Below are positions 17,563 to 25,762 of a stretch of DNA of 64,000 nt, in pieces. A program made the position numbers and the translations under genes. Position 1 is the first letter of the stretch. Every line of letters starts with the position of its first letter. Source of the stretch: Citreicoccus inhibens. Lineage in GTDB: Bacteria > Myxococcota > Myxococcia > Myxococcales > Myxococcaceae. The stretch is taken from NCBI RefSeq assembly GCF_019039035.1, contig NZ_JAHNZT010000020.1:1-64000 (forward strand), in the 5' to 3' direction. The notes under the pieces were generated by a model. It saw only the letters and a program-made list of their open reading frames with translations, made no database searches and had not been told where the DNA came from.

Positions 17563-17577
17563 TGGGCGCGGAGGGGC

Positions 17578-17976
17578 CTACTCCCCGACGACGTTGATGA
17601 CCGTGCCGTCGTGCGCGACGACGCGGAGCCGATTGAAGCCCCACAGGCCACTGGTCTGGACGCCATTCACATACAAGACAGCGTCTTGTCTGGGGCCCGA
17701 GAGGCCAATCTCCATCACCGCGACGCCATTGTTGCCCTGGGACTTCATGTTCGCCTTGAACATGAAGTCTGAACTGACAGGGCTGCCCAAGGCCGCGGTG
17801 ACTTGTCGGTGATTCCGTACGCGCTCGACGGCCTGTTCGTAAGGACTCTCGCTGCGGATATAGAGGAAGCCCGCGAGGCCGCAACCTCCGCAGAGCAAAG
17901 GGACTCCCAAGGCGGCCATCAGGATTCGGGGGGCCCAGGAGCTGTGAGGCTGCGTGCCACGCGCGATTCGTGCCAT
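17578..17976 (-). CDS. Coa1-like cytochrome oxidase assembly protein
   Basis: 132 residues with one N-terminal membrane segment (APRILMAALGVPLLCGGCGLAG) and a small soluble domain. SPYEQAVERVRNHRQVTAALGSPV and VMEIGLSGPRQDAVLYVNG follow the pattern of bacterial Coa1 (cytochrome oxidase complex assembly protein 1) domains. ATG at 17976 with GGAGG eight bases upstream is the start; a GTG three codons earlier lies inside that spacer. Function by family only: membrane-tethered helper in heme-copper oxidase assembly; many bacterial members are uncharacterised. Confidence 0.65.
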   Translation of the reverse strand: MARIARGTQPHSSWAPRILMAALGVPLLCGGCGLAGFLYIRSESPYEQAVERVRNHRQVTAALGSPVSSDFMFKANMKSQGNNGVAVMEIGLSGPRQDAVLYVNGVQTSGLWGFNRLRVVAHDGTVINVVGE

Positions 17977-18146
17977 GAGCTGCACCTCCAGCCTCGACCA
18001 TACACGGACGCGTCCAGGTTGGGACCACCCAAGCCTCGCCCGGGGCCCTCGCGACGGCTCCTGGTCGCGGACGCTCAGGGACGACTTGGGGTTGCCCAGT
18101 AGACTGCTAGAGTCCGGGGTGACACCGCACGCAGCAGGGGCCCAGG

Positions 18147-19505
18147 ATGATCATCGTCTACCAATCGCTGGAATCGACCGGGAAGAAGGAAGACTCATTC
18201 GGGACAGCGCTGATGGGCAACTCCTTCAAGCACCAGACCCAAGCCAACGCGGGCGCGGTCTTCTCCCTGGGGACGGACCGCAAGCGTGACTACAAGAGGC
18301 CCGTCTACCAGCGCGACCTGAAGAAGATCACCTATCCCACGTCGACCATCCAGTTCGCGACCCAGCAGGAATCCAAGAACCTATCGAGTGCCTATTTGGG
18401 GCTCCTGGGGCCGGAGGGCCAACCCACGACTCAGAGCAAGGCGGAACTGCGTGCTTTCCTGGAAGGCGTGATTGACACCATCAAGAAGAGCACGATGAAC
18501 CGGACCCAGTCGCGGGGCGACCTTCCCAGTGCGCGGGTGCCAGACCTCATCGTGTTGGGCGAGGCTTTCACGACGGACATCGAGGAGGACCTGGGCGTGA
18601 AGTCCGTGGGCGGCTACGAGATCGTCACGGGCATGAACCCCACGGGGGATTCGCGCCACCGGTTCGTCGTCTTGAGGAACGAGCACTCCCGCACCAGTCT
18701 GGGCGACGTGGAGTTCTTCCCCTACTTGCTCACCTCCGACGATAACAAGGACGAGAACGCTCGCTGCGTCATCCTGAAGGTCATGGGCTGGGTCATGGCG
18801 TTCGTGCACACGCCGAACAGCATCTGCAATGACGGTCTCCGAGTCCTCCGCTACTTGAAGAACAATGCCAGGGAGGCTACGGAAACGGAGGAACTCGACC
18901 TGGTGATGGGCGACACCAACCAGAAGAAGAGTGACTTCGTTTCAGCCACGCTGAAGAACCACCTGGGTGGCGGGGACTGGGTGACGAGCGTGCTGGATGA
19001 AAAACAGGAACTCGTGGGGTTCGGCGGGCACGATACGTTCAGCATCTCGGGGACAAACAGCAACTACACGACCCACTTCGACATCGCGTGCTCTCGTCAG
19101 GTGACCGCGGTCATCAAGGATGGCAAGGCCCATGCGTTTGACGAGGGCGACCCCAACGTCGAGCCCGTGTTCGTGTTCCATGGGTTGACGGACAAGCACA
19201 CGGAGCTCAAGGGCAAGGCCTATGCCTACAGCGACCACAATGGCGTCATCGTAGAGGTGCTGCGCTGGAGGAAGCGTGAGCTGGCGCTGCGCGAAAAGAA
19301 GCGCCGCGCGGAGATTGTCGCGGCGCACTGCCCGGACTGTCGGCAGGTGTTGACTGCTCTGGATAAGATCGCGCGCAAGCACGTGACCTGTCCTCGCCAA
19401 CCCCTGTCCATCCGTTGGAATCCTATCGGGGGAGGCGCCGAGGACGAGGCGCCCACGCAGCCGCTCAAGAAGCGGCGATCCGATCCGTCCTCGGGGACCC
19501 TGTAG
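18147..19505 (+). CDS. EEP-fold nuclease-like protein with zinc ribbon and basic tail
   Basis: 452 residues with scattered but ordered motifs of the endonuclease/exonuclease/phosphatase (DNase I-like) fold: VPDLIVLGEAF (catalytic Glu strand), GWVMAFVHTPN (His), LDLVMGDTNQ (the GDxN motif), HFDIACSR, and YSDHNGVIVEV (SDH motif). The C-terminus holds a CPDC...C cluster that could bind zinc and ends PLKKRRSDP, a sequence resembling a monopartite nuclear localisation signal. There is no signal peptide. It converges, with 22 bases between, on a YopT-like protease gene, so both may be delivered toxins. What is seen is the motif set; nuclease activity and delivery are inference. Confidence 0.65.
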   Translation: MIIVYQSLESTGKKEDSFGTALMGNSFKHQTQANAGAVFSLGTDRKRDYKRPVYQRDLKKITYPTSTIQFATQQESKNLSSAYLGLLGPEGQPTTQSKAELRAFLEGVIDTIKKSTMNRTQSRGDLPSARVPDLIVLGEAFTTDIEEDLGVKSVGGYEIVTGMNPTGDSRHRFVVLRNEHSRTSLGDVEFFPYLLTSDDNKDENARCVILKVMGWVMAFVHTPNSICNDGLRVLRYLKNNAREATETEELDLVMGDTNQKKSDFVSATLKNHLGGGDWVTSVLDEKQELVGFGGHDTFSISGTNSNYTTHFDIACSRQVTAVIKDGKAHAFDEGDPNVEPVFVFHGLTDKHTELKGKAYAYSDHNGVIVEVLRWRKRELALREKKRRAEIVAAHCPDCRQVLTALDKIARKHVTCPRQPLSIRWNPIGGGAEDEAPTQPLKKRRSDPSSGTL

Positions 19506-19527
19506 TTCGGCGTGGCATGAGGGATGC

Positions 19528-20397
19528 TCAATCCGCCGTGAGCCAGGAGATGACGAACTTGTTCATCTTGGGGTACTTGTCCTCCATCAGCTTGGAGAGG
19601 TCCTGACTCAGCGTGTTGAGATTGCCATTGCCCTCGAAGACGCCGTAGTTGGGGTCGAAGAGCGAATAGGTCCCTTTGCCCTCCGTGTACAGGGCGATGG
19701 AGTGCGCGCCATCCCCATAGAAGCCAATCTCGAACATCGCGGGAGCGTCTCCTGTCAGCATCACGAGCTGACTCGCAATCGTACCCGCGTGTGACCAGTT
19801 CAGGGTGTCGGCGAAGAGGGTGCGCTTCTTCTCGACCTTGAGGTCATCGACGACGACCAGCTTGAGCGTCATGGCGAAGACCTTGCGCATGATCTGCTCC
19901 GAGAACGTTCCCGTATCGCCGTGGAGCTGCTCGTCCTCGGAAGCGAACATCCGCTGGAGCTGGCCCTTGGCGCCGCGCTCGCGCAGGACCTGCTCGCGCC
20001 GCTGCGCACGGAGTTCCTGGAGCCGCGCGAGCAACTGGATGTGCAAGTCGGTTTCGTCGGTGGTCAGCTGATTGATCATCCCCTGGAGGCCCGAGATGGC
20101 GGGGACGAAGCTCTCCGCGGCGATGCGCGCTTGGTCAACCTCGGTGCGCAGCTCCTTCTGGAGACGGCTTGCCATCTGTGTCTGGGTTTCGAAGTCCACC
20201 CAGAGCTCGCGAAACTTCCCGCCGTGCAAGAGCTTGGAGATGCTCCCCGCGTTCGTGTTGCCCGCGCTCCGCAGCTCCAGCCACTGGAGCGACAAGATGA
20301 AGCAGATGCCGCGGAACTTGTACTTCTCGATGATGCTCGCCTGTTTCTCGAAGAAGGCGACCTGGGTCTGATTGAACGGGCACTGCGCCTTGCGCAT
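19528..20397 (-). CDS. YopT-type C58 cysteine protease effector
   Basis: 289 residues. The C58 triad is visible: Cys32 in FRGICFILSLQWL, His232 in DGAHSIALY and Asp248 in YSLFDPNYGVF. The 16-residue His-to-Asp distance equals that of Yersinia YopT (His258/Asp274), and LFDPN-G-F is a family hallmark. The region between is helical and charged. Family members are type III effectors or toxin domains that cleave membrane-anchored host proteins such as prenylated Rho GTPases. No signal peptide; the host target here is unknown. ATG at 20397 has TAGGAG eight bases upstream. It starts 120 bases after the HerA gene on the same strand, so read-through from that operon is possible. Confidence 0.85.
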   Translation of the reverse strand: MRKAQCPFNQTQVAFFEKQASIIEKYKFRGICFILSLQWLELRSAGNTNAGSISKLLHGGKFRELWVDFETQTQMASRLQKELRTEVDQARIAAESFVPAISGLQGMINQLTTDETDLHIQLLARLQELRAQRREQVLRERGAKGQLQRMFASEDEQLHGDTGTFSEQIMRKVFAMTLKLVVVDDLKVEKKRTLFADTLNWSHAGTIASQLVMLTGDAPAMFEIGFYGDGAHSIALYTEGKGTYSLFDPNYGVFEGNGNLNTLSQDLSKLMEDKYPKMNKFVISWLTAD

Positions 20398-20516
20398 CGA
20401 CGGGCTCCTACCGCGGGGCGTGAAACACGAAAATCGATGCTCGTGTGTTCACCGTCGTGGGTCAAGGCGCGCGGCCCTGGGAGCCCGTCGATGCCTACTC
20501 TGCGTGCGGGGCATCC

Positions 20517-22667
20517 TCAATCAACGAGCAGTCGCTTCACGGGCGCGGGGTCGATGGCCACCATCAAGGGCCGCGTGAAGTTGCTGAAGGAGACGAGGGC
20601 CTGACCGGGGGCGAGCCGGGTGACTCGGTTCCAGAGGCTCTCGTCGATATTGCCCACCGTGCGCTGCATCCGGGAGATGACCGCGCTGTCGGTCATCTTG
20701 TGGATGATGAAGTTGTTGAGCAGGCCGAGCACCTCGTTGGGCAGGTGCTGGGGGAGCTGGGTGACGAAGACCAATCCCAGCCAACGCTTGCGGCCACGCT
20801 TGGCGATGCGCGCCACCTGCTCGAACAACACGGGCATCTGGCTGATGCGGCTGGCGGACAGGAACTCGTGTGCCTCCTCGATGATGATGAGCACGGGCGT
20901 GACGGCCTGCTCGCGGGCGTTCGCCTTCTCGTAGCGCGCCTCCTGCGCGTCCTGGATTCCTCGCAGGATGTCCGCGATGACCAGGTTGTTGAGCTGGGGC
21001 GAGTCCGTGTCCGACAGGTCGACGACGGACACTCGGCCTGGCGCGAGCATGGCGCCATAGGCGACCCCTGGGATGTTGCCCACGTCGAAGATGTTGAGCC
21101 GCCGGAGCCGGTGGAGCTTGCTGGCGAGGGCCTTCCAGCTGATTTCGTGCTTGCTGCTCTGAGCCATCACCCGGCTCATGACGCGGCCGGGGCTGGCCTT
21201 GAACTCACTGAAGAGTGTAGGGCCGTGCGCCGCCGCGACGAAGCCGTCATCCGGAGCGGCTCCGTCCAAATCTCCGAGTCCGTCGAGCAAGGACTCCTTT
21301 CGCTTCGACGTGGAGCGCGAGCGACTCTTGGATTCGGCGCGGCCCTCGTCGCTGAGGCTGTAGATGTAAGCGCTGACGACATCCAGCACATGCTGGATGG
21401 TCATCCGAGGATAGCCCGTCGACAGCTCGTCCACGTCGAGCGCCTCGCGGCGGTCCTGCTCGCTCTGGGGATAGATGCCGAAGTCCTCCAGGAGCAGCTT
21501 CGTGACGTCGTAGGCCTTGAGGAAGCGCTCCTGCTGCGCGTCCGACATGTCCAGGATCTCCGCCAGGGCGTAGGGCGAGAGGCTGGAGAAGTTCAGCGAG
21601 AACCGGTGCAGGTTCTTGTGTTGGGGATTGCGGCTGGAGCGGCCGGCGAGGTGGTGGATGTGCAGGTCGCGAACGCCCTGGGGCCGCAGGCTCCTCCGTT
21701 TGAGGGCCTCCAGCATGGCCGCGTTCTCCGTGGGCTCGTCCACGCGCGTGTACTCACCTTCCACGTCGAACACGACGATGGCGATGCCTTCCTCCTGCGC
21801 GCGGTGGATGAGCGTGGCCACGGTGGTGGACTTGCCGCCGCCCGTGGTGCCGAGGATTCCGGTATGCCGCGGCAGGATGCCCTTGTCGCGTGCGTTGAGC
21901 CGCGCCTCCATCCGCTCATAGCCCACCACGACGCCGAGGCAGAGGTCGCCACCCACGCCGAGCACGCGCTCGCTCTCCGCGTCGTCCAGGACGAACACAG
22001 GGCTCTGGGGGCGCGGCCGGAAGCGAGGCGGCTTCAGCGTTCCTTCGACCTCCTCGCCCAGCAGCTCCACCTCGGCGCGACCGTGATAGTCGAACGTATA
22101 GGTGAGCTTCTTCCCGTGGGTGACCACGCCAATGGCCATCGTCGAGTTGGCGGGGACCGCGTTGGGTTCCGCGAAGGGCCCTCGGACCACGACGCCGAGA
22201 TAGGCCCTGCCGTCCTCCCGCGACTTCACCCGCACGAGCGTTTGCGACGCGAGCAGGTGGAGGTCATCGCGCGTGAGCAGGACGGTCAGGAGATTGTCCG
22301 CGCTCGAGGACGTGTCGAAGTGCGTGAAGCCCGCGGCCTGCTCCAACTCGGGATCGAGCCGCGGCGTGGTCGTGTCGTTCCGCATCTCATCAAGGACGGC
22401 GCGGGCCTCGGGCGGCGTGGTGCGGATGACGTCCGGGCGGGGGGCTCTCGCGGTGGGGGGCACCACGGGCGGCGGCGTCTGCGGCACGTTCCGGGGCGCG
22501 CTCCCGGGCCCCTCCGCGACAGTCCGAGGTGACTCGCTACGAGGTCCCCCCACTACCTGGAACGACGGCGCACGACCGTTCAGACCTGAATGGGGTGCGC
22601 CTCTCCCGGTCTCGAACTCGAACACTCCATTGCTGGGCGGCCTCGGCCCCTTCCCATCCGTGTTCAT
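20517..22667 (-). CDS. HerA-like hexameric DNA translocase ATPase (DUF87)
   Basis: 716 residues. A disordered Pro/Arg-rich N-terminus (about 110 residues) is followed by a HAS-barrel-like beta domain (DNLLTVLLTRDDLHLL, SREDGRAYLGVVVRG) and a RecA-type motor: Walker A GILGTTGGGKSTT with Lys279, Walker B VLIIIEEAHEFL with Glu597, sensor region GLVFVTQLPQHLP and an arginine-finger region RMQRTVGNIDE. A Ser/Arg/Lys-rich insert (KSRSRSTSKRKES) splits the middle. HerA pumps DNA and activates NurA nuclease in DNA-end resection; several phage-defence systems also use HerA. Starts 12 bases after the NurA-like gene. Last gene of the operon that begins with the sigma factor. Confidence 0.88.
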   Translation of the reverse strand: MNTDGKGPRPPSNGVFEFETGRGAPHSGLNGRAPSFQVVGGPRSESPRTVAEGPGSAPRNVPQTPPPVVPPTARAPRPDVIRTTPPEARAVLDEMRNDTTTPRLDPELEQAAGFTHFDTSSSADNLLTVLLTRDDLHLLASQTLVRVKSREDGRAYLGVVVRGPFAEPNAVPANSTMAIGVVTHGKKLTYTFDYHGRAEVELLGEEVEGTLKPPRFRPRPQSPVFVLDDAESERVLGVGGDLCLGVVVGYERMEARLNARDKGILPRHTGILGTTGGGKSTTVATLIHRAQEEGIAIVVFDVEGEYTRVDEPTENAAMLEALKRRSLRPQGVRDLHIHHLAGRSSRNPQHKNLHRFSLNFSSLSPYALAEILDMSDAQQERFLKAYDVTKLLLEDFGIYPQSEQDRREALDVDELSTGYPRMTIQHVLDVVSAYIYSLSDEGRAESKSRSRSTSKRKESLLDGLGDLDGAAPDDGFVAAAHGPTLFSEFKASPGRVMSRVMAQSSKHEISWKALASKLHRLRRLNIFDVGNIPGVAYGAMLAPGRVSVVDLSDTDSPQLNNLVIADILRGIQDAQEARYEKANAREQAVTPVLIIIEEAHEFLSASRISQMPVLFEQVARIAKRGRKRWLGLVFVTQLPQHLPNEVLGLLNNFIIHKMTDSAVISRMQRTVGNIDESLWNRVTRLAPGQALVSFSNFTRPLMVAIDPAPVKRLLVD

Positions 22668-22679
22668 GTCGCTCCCCCG

Positions 22680-23861
22680 TTACCGGCGCGTCGTGCGCTC
22701 GCTGAAGAATTGAAGGTTGGCTCCGGCCTGGGCATAGGCGTCATGGACCAGCCCGAGGAACCCGTCGTCGCCAAAGGCGCTGCGGCACGTCATCTCCGCG
22801 ACGTCGAGCAGCATCGGGAAGCCCCGCTCGGGGCGCAGCATGCTGTCCGCCATGGCAACCCACGCGGCCTCGTGGACGTGCTCGCGGTGGGCGTAGAACA
22901 GCCGCGGCGCGGAGTAATCCGAGACGCGATAGAGCCCCTTCACGATGCTGGGGGTCGAGTCGCGAACGAACTGCCAGGCCATCCGCTTGCCCTGCGAGCC
23001 GTACTCCCAACCCTCGACGATGTCCTCGCTGTCGCTCTGGAGCGTCTCCAACAGACAGTACTCGCCCGCGTCGAGCGCGAACCCCATGGTCAGGAATCCC
23101 CGGTCATGGAGCGCGCCGGAGACGAAGACGAACTTCTTGTGCTCGTGAATGAGGCGCTGCAACACCGACAGCGAGCAGCGCAGCAAGCTGGCGTAGCCCG
23201 AGCCCGAGAGCAGCTCGTGTGCACACGGGTTCCCCAATCCCATCCGCCACTCCGCGGAGGACTTGGTCAGGAGCGCGAGCCGTTCGGCATAGGTCCGGAT
23301 GCCCCGACACGCCATGCGCGACATGGAGTCCTTGGGCCCCTTGTAGCGGTTCTGCCGCATCTCGATGAAGTCCTTTGCCTCCTGCAGCGGGCTGGCGGCG
23401 CGCGAGGACATCTCCTTGCGGAACAGCCGCTGCGAGAAGGCCCCCGTGGTGCCCTGGTAACCCACGATGCCGACCCCGAGCTGGGAGATGCCGATGGGCA
23501 GACTGTCATGCGCCGCATGGCTTCCCGCCACCGCGTCGACCTTGCCTCGGAACAACAGCCGCTCGTGGATGAGGGAGATCTCCTCGGGGGTGACCTTGTA
23601 GACGCCCGCCTCGGGCAGGGCGCGGGTGCGAGTCCCCAGCTTGGGGAAGATCTCGGACCGCACGGCCGCGCGCAGGCGCCCCTCCTTCTGGACCGCCGTC
23701 GCGATCTCCTGGCGGAAGCGCTCCATGACCCGGTCCAGGTCTAGCCCGGTGGACCAGCGGTCGAGGTCCAGCGTGGAGGAGATCTCCTCGCCAAATGCTT
23801 CCCGGTAATCGTCATCCCCAAACATCGTGTCCGGCACTTCAGGCGGAGCCCCTCGCGACAT
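22680..23861 (-). CDS. NurA-like 5'-3' nuclease domain protein
   Basis: 393 residues. Similarity is recognised mainly from its HerA partner and from the C-terminal pattern of NurA proteins (HVHEAAWVAMADS, then RGFPMLLDVAEMTCR). Acidic residues that could bind manganese include RGKVDAVAGSHA, VFVSGALHDRG and LETLQSDSED. ATG at 23861 lies two bases after the peptidase stop and has GGAGGGAGAG upstream; a longer frame to 23933 overlaps the peptidase gene and is not supported. NurA trims 5' ends when driven by HerA. The N-terminal half is divergent, so nuclease activity needs testing. Confidence 0.7.
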   Translation of the reverse strand: MSRGAPPEVPDTMFGDDDYREAFGEEISSTLDLDRWSTGLDLDRVMERFRQEIATAVQKEGRLRAAVRSEIFPKLGTRTRALPEAGVYKVTPEEISLIHERLLFRGKVDAVAGSHAAHDSLPIGISQLGVGIVGYQGTTGAFSQRLFRKEMSSRAASPLQEAKDFIEMRQNRYKGPKDSMSRMACRGIRTYAERLALLTKSSAEWRMGLGNPCAHELLSGSGYASLLRCSLSVLQRLIHEHKKFVFVSGALHDRGFLTMGFALDAGEYCLLETLQSDSEDIVEGWEYGSQGKRMAWQFVRDSTPSIVKGLYRVSDYSAPRLFYAHREHVHEAAWVAMADSMLRPERGFPMLLDVAEMTCRSAFGDDGFLGLVHDAYAQAGANLQFFSERTTRR

Positions 23862-23863
23862 GT

Positions 23864-24598
23864 CTACTCTCCCTCCACTCCCAGGAATTGATCGATGGAG
23901 AAGCGTGGAATGCCCAGGCGTCTGCGCAGCCACAGGACGTAGGGCGCAGCCATTTCCCAGGGGAGCCCGAAGCGGAACACCAGCCGACCCCGGACCTCGT
24001 TGTCGGGCAGGTCATCGCTCACGAGCGGTGCGGCCAGCGCGGCGGGCGCGAGCAACTCCAGCGCCAGCAGGTCCGCGTGGTGCTCCGCCTCCATCACGGC
24101 TCGCCGGGTGAGGAGTCCCGAGGTGTCACGGGTCATCAGGCTCTGGGGCTTGCTCAGCGGAATCCGCTCGAACAGCGCCGTCACGACCTCATCGTCGGTC
24201 GGCGCGCGGTCCCCATCGAGGACCGGCAGGATGGACTCTCCGAAGACGCGAACCGCCTTGCGTCGAGGCAGCCACTGCTCCAGCACGAAGTGCGAAAGCT
24301 CGTGCGCGACGGTGAAGCGCGTCTCGGGCCGCTCCAACGTGCTGTCATAGAAGAGGACGCCGTGGCCGCGATTCGCGACCATGCAGCCTTTCATCCCGTG
24401 AGAGTCCTCAGCGACAGGGTGGTGGATGCCCCGGCGACGGAGCCACTCGCGCATGCGCCCCGGGGTGAGCTTCGGCAGCGCGACCGCCTCGACGAGCAGA
24501 GGTGACCAGTCCAACTCGAGCAGGAGGTCGCGGGGAAACTGGGTGGGGGCCGCCAGGCCGCATTCACGCGTGGCCTCCTCCAGCCAGTCCCCGGTCAT
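23864..24598 (-). CDS. ImmA/IrrE-family zinc metallopeptidase
   Basis: 244 residues. The zinc motif is FTVAHELSHFVLEQ (His99, Glu100, His103), and a downstream EAEHHADLLALELLAP carries the third ligand, the arrangement of ImmA/IrrE (COG2856) proteins. These proteases cleave a paired XRE-type repressor, as ImmA with ImmR on ICEBs1 or IrrE with DdrO in Deinococcus, switching on mobile-element or DNA-repair genes. Here a small helix-turn-helix gene overlaps its start by four bases (ATGA) and NurA/HerA genes follow, so cleavage of the HTH protein is the natural hypothesis. No separate DNA-binding domain is seen in this protein. Confidence 0.88.
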   Translation of the reverse strand: MTGDWLEEATRECGLAAPTQFPRDLLLELDWSPLLVEAVALPKLTPGRMREWLRRRGIHHPVAEDSHGMKGCMVANRGHGVLFYDSTLERPETRFTVAHELSHFVLEQWLPRRKAVRVFGESILPVLDGDRAPTDDEVVTALFERIPLSKPQSLMTRDTSGLLTRRAVMEAEHHADLLALELLAPAALAAPLVSDDLPDNEVRGRLVFRFGLPWEMAAPYVLWLRRRLGIPRFSIDQFLGVEGE

Positions 24599-24978
24599 GG
24601 CGTGGGCTCGTCATCGTCGCCGCGGTCGATGCGGTCCCTTGCCGCGAGCTGAATCCTGCTGGTTCCGGTCTGCTCGTCGCGGGTGGACATCGCCAGGGTC
24701 GCCATGATCTCCACGTGGCGGAGAATCCTGGCGAGCGAGAGGGGCGTCACGCCGTGGCGCTCGGCGATGGCGGTCACCTGCTCCCTGCGGGTGTCGCCCT
24801 CGGGCTTGCGGCACAGGGACATCCACAGGAGTGTGTCGCGAGAGCAGTTCAGCTCACGGGCGAGGTCGTCTGGGCTCAGGCCCTCCAGTTGGCGGTATTG
24901 CTCGAAGACGAAGGCCAGGGTCCAGGTCTCGCTTTGGCCACGCCGCGCGGCGTGTTCGAGCCAGTCGGGGTTAGACAT
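24595..24978 (-). CDS. Small XRE-like helix-turn-helix regulator
   Basis: 127 residues. LEGLSPDDLARELNCSRDT followed by REQVTAIAERHGVTPLSLA looks like two helix-turn-helix units, the first with an XRE-like spacing. The C-terminal 40 residues are polar and probably flexible (SRIQLAARDRIDRGDDDEP). AGGAGGACTCCG precedes the ATG. It overlaps the sigma factor gene by eight bases and the peptidase gene by four, so the three are tightly coupled. By analogy with ImmR/DdrO it may be the substrate of the peptidase; direct evidence is lacking. Confidence 0.7.
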   Translation of the reverse strand: MSNPDWLEHAARRGQSETWTLAFVFEQYRQLEGLSPDDLARELNCSRDTLLWMSLCRKPEGDTRREQVTAIAERHGVTPLSLARILRHVEIMATLAMSTRDEQTGTSRIQLAARDRIDRGDDDEPTP

Positions 24979-25564
24979 CGGAGTCCTCCTTTCGGAGTCG
25001 CCCCAGCACCTTCATGAGGCGGTCTCGGTTCCGCTTCACCTCGCGCCGGCGGACGGTCTCCTCGGACTCAGGGAGGCCCATGGCTTCCGCCAGGACGTGG
25101 GTGGAGCGCTCGCCCTCCATGACGAGTTTGATGACGTGATGGTCCGTCTCCGTGAGCGGTTGCTGTGCCAGTCGGTCCGCCATGCGTCGCGCCTCCACGG
25201 TGATCTCCAAGCTGTCCTTCGGAGGCATCGCGCGAAGTTCGAAAACTCCCCCGTATTCCTGTTCTCGGCGGTGGCGCGCCGCGTTGGAGCGGTACCGGTC
25301 CACGGTGCGCTTGCGGGCGGCCTGCGCCAGGTAGATGTGCAGGCGTGCCTTGTCGGGGACGTACCGCTCCGGGTCGTTCAGGTACTCGTAGATGACGTCG
25401 ATGGTCGCGTCGCGCGCATCCTCCTGAGATTGCCCCGGCCGCTTGCTGAGCCCCGCGATGATGGGGTCCATGAAGACCTTGAAGACGTCCTCCCAGGCCA
25501 GTGAGTCGCGTGCGAGGACGCGCTCGTGAAGTGCCTGCTCCTCCGGTTGCGATGGAAAGCTCAT
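24971..25564 (-). CDS. Sigma-70 family (ECF-like) RNA polymerase sigma factor
   Basis: 197 residues. Region 2 is visible in WEDVFKVFMDPIIAGLSKRP, DARDATIDVIYEYLNDPERY and IYLAQAARKRTVDRYRSN; the region 4 helix-turn-helix is TETDHHVIKLVMEGERSTH and AEAMGLPESEETVRREVKR, cited in shortened form as AEAMGLPESEE. It should direct polymerase to its own promoters, possibly this operon. ATG at 25564 follows GAGGAG; a GTG two codons earlier is possible. First gene of a five-gene operon ending with herA. No anti-sigma factor is adjacent, which is unusual; the HTH protein or peptidase may play that part. Confidence 0.85.
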   Translation of the reverse strand: MSFPSQPEEQALHERVLARDSLAWEDVFKVFMDPIIAGLSKRPGQSQEDARDATIDVIYEYLNDPERYVPDKARLHIYLAQAARKRTVDRYRSNAARHRREQEYGGVFELRAMPPKDSLEITVEARRMADRLAQQPLTETDHHVIKLVMEGERSTHVLAEAMGLPESEETVRRREVKRNRDRLMKVLGRLRKEDSDV

Positions 25565-25762
25565 CCCCACTCCTCGCCGGGATCCTCATGCCCGCTCGCG
25601 GTTGGACTGCGTGATGTGTGTTCCTTCGTACCCGTCCCGATAAGTTCGACGGAGGTGGGCAGGTGTCGTGCCTCCACGGTCTGGGAGGAGCGCGCTCGCG
25701 GGCTGCACCTCCCGGGTGGAGCGCGTGGAACTGGACGCGAAATCAGCCGACGCAGAGAAGGC

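Noticed and set aside
20445..22532. 695-codon open frame opposite the HerA-like gene
   Set aside because: Composition is low-complexity (Val/Glu/Arg/His runs) and the opposite strand has a clear ATPase. Shadow frame.
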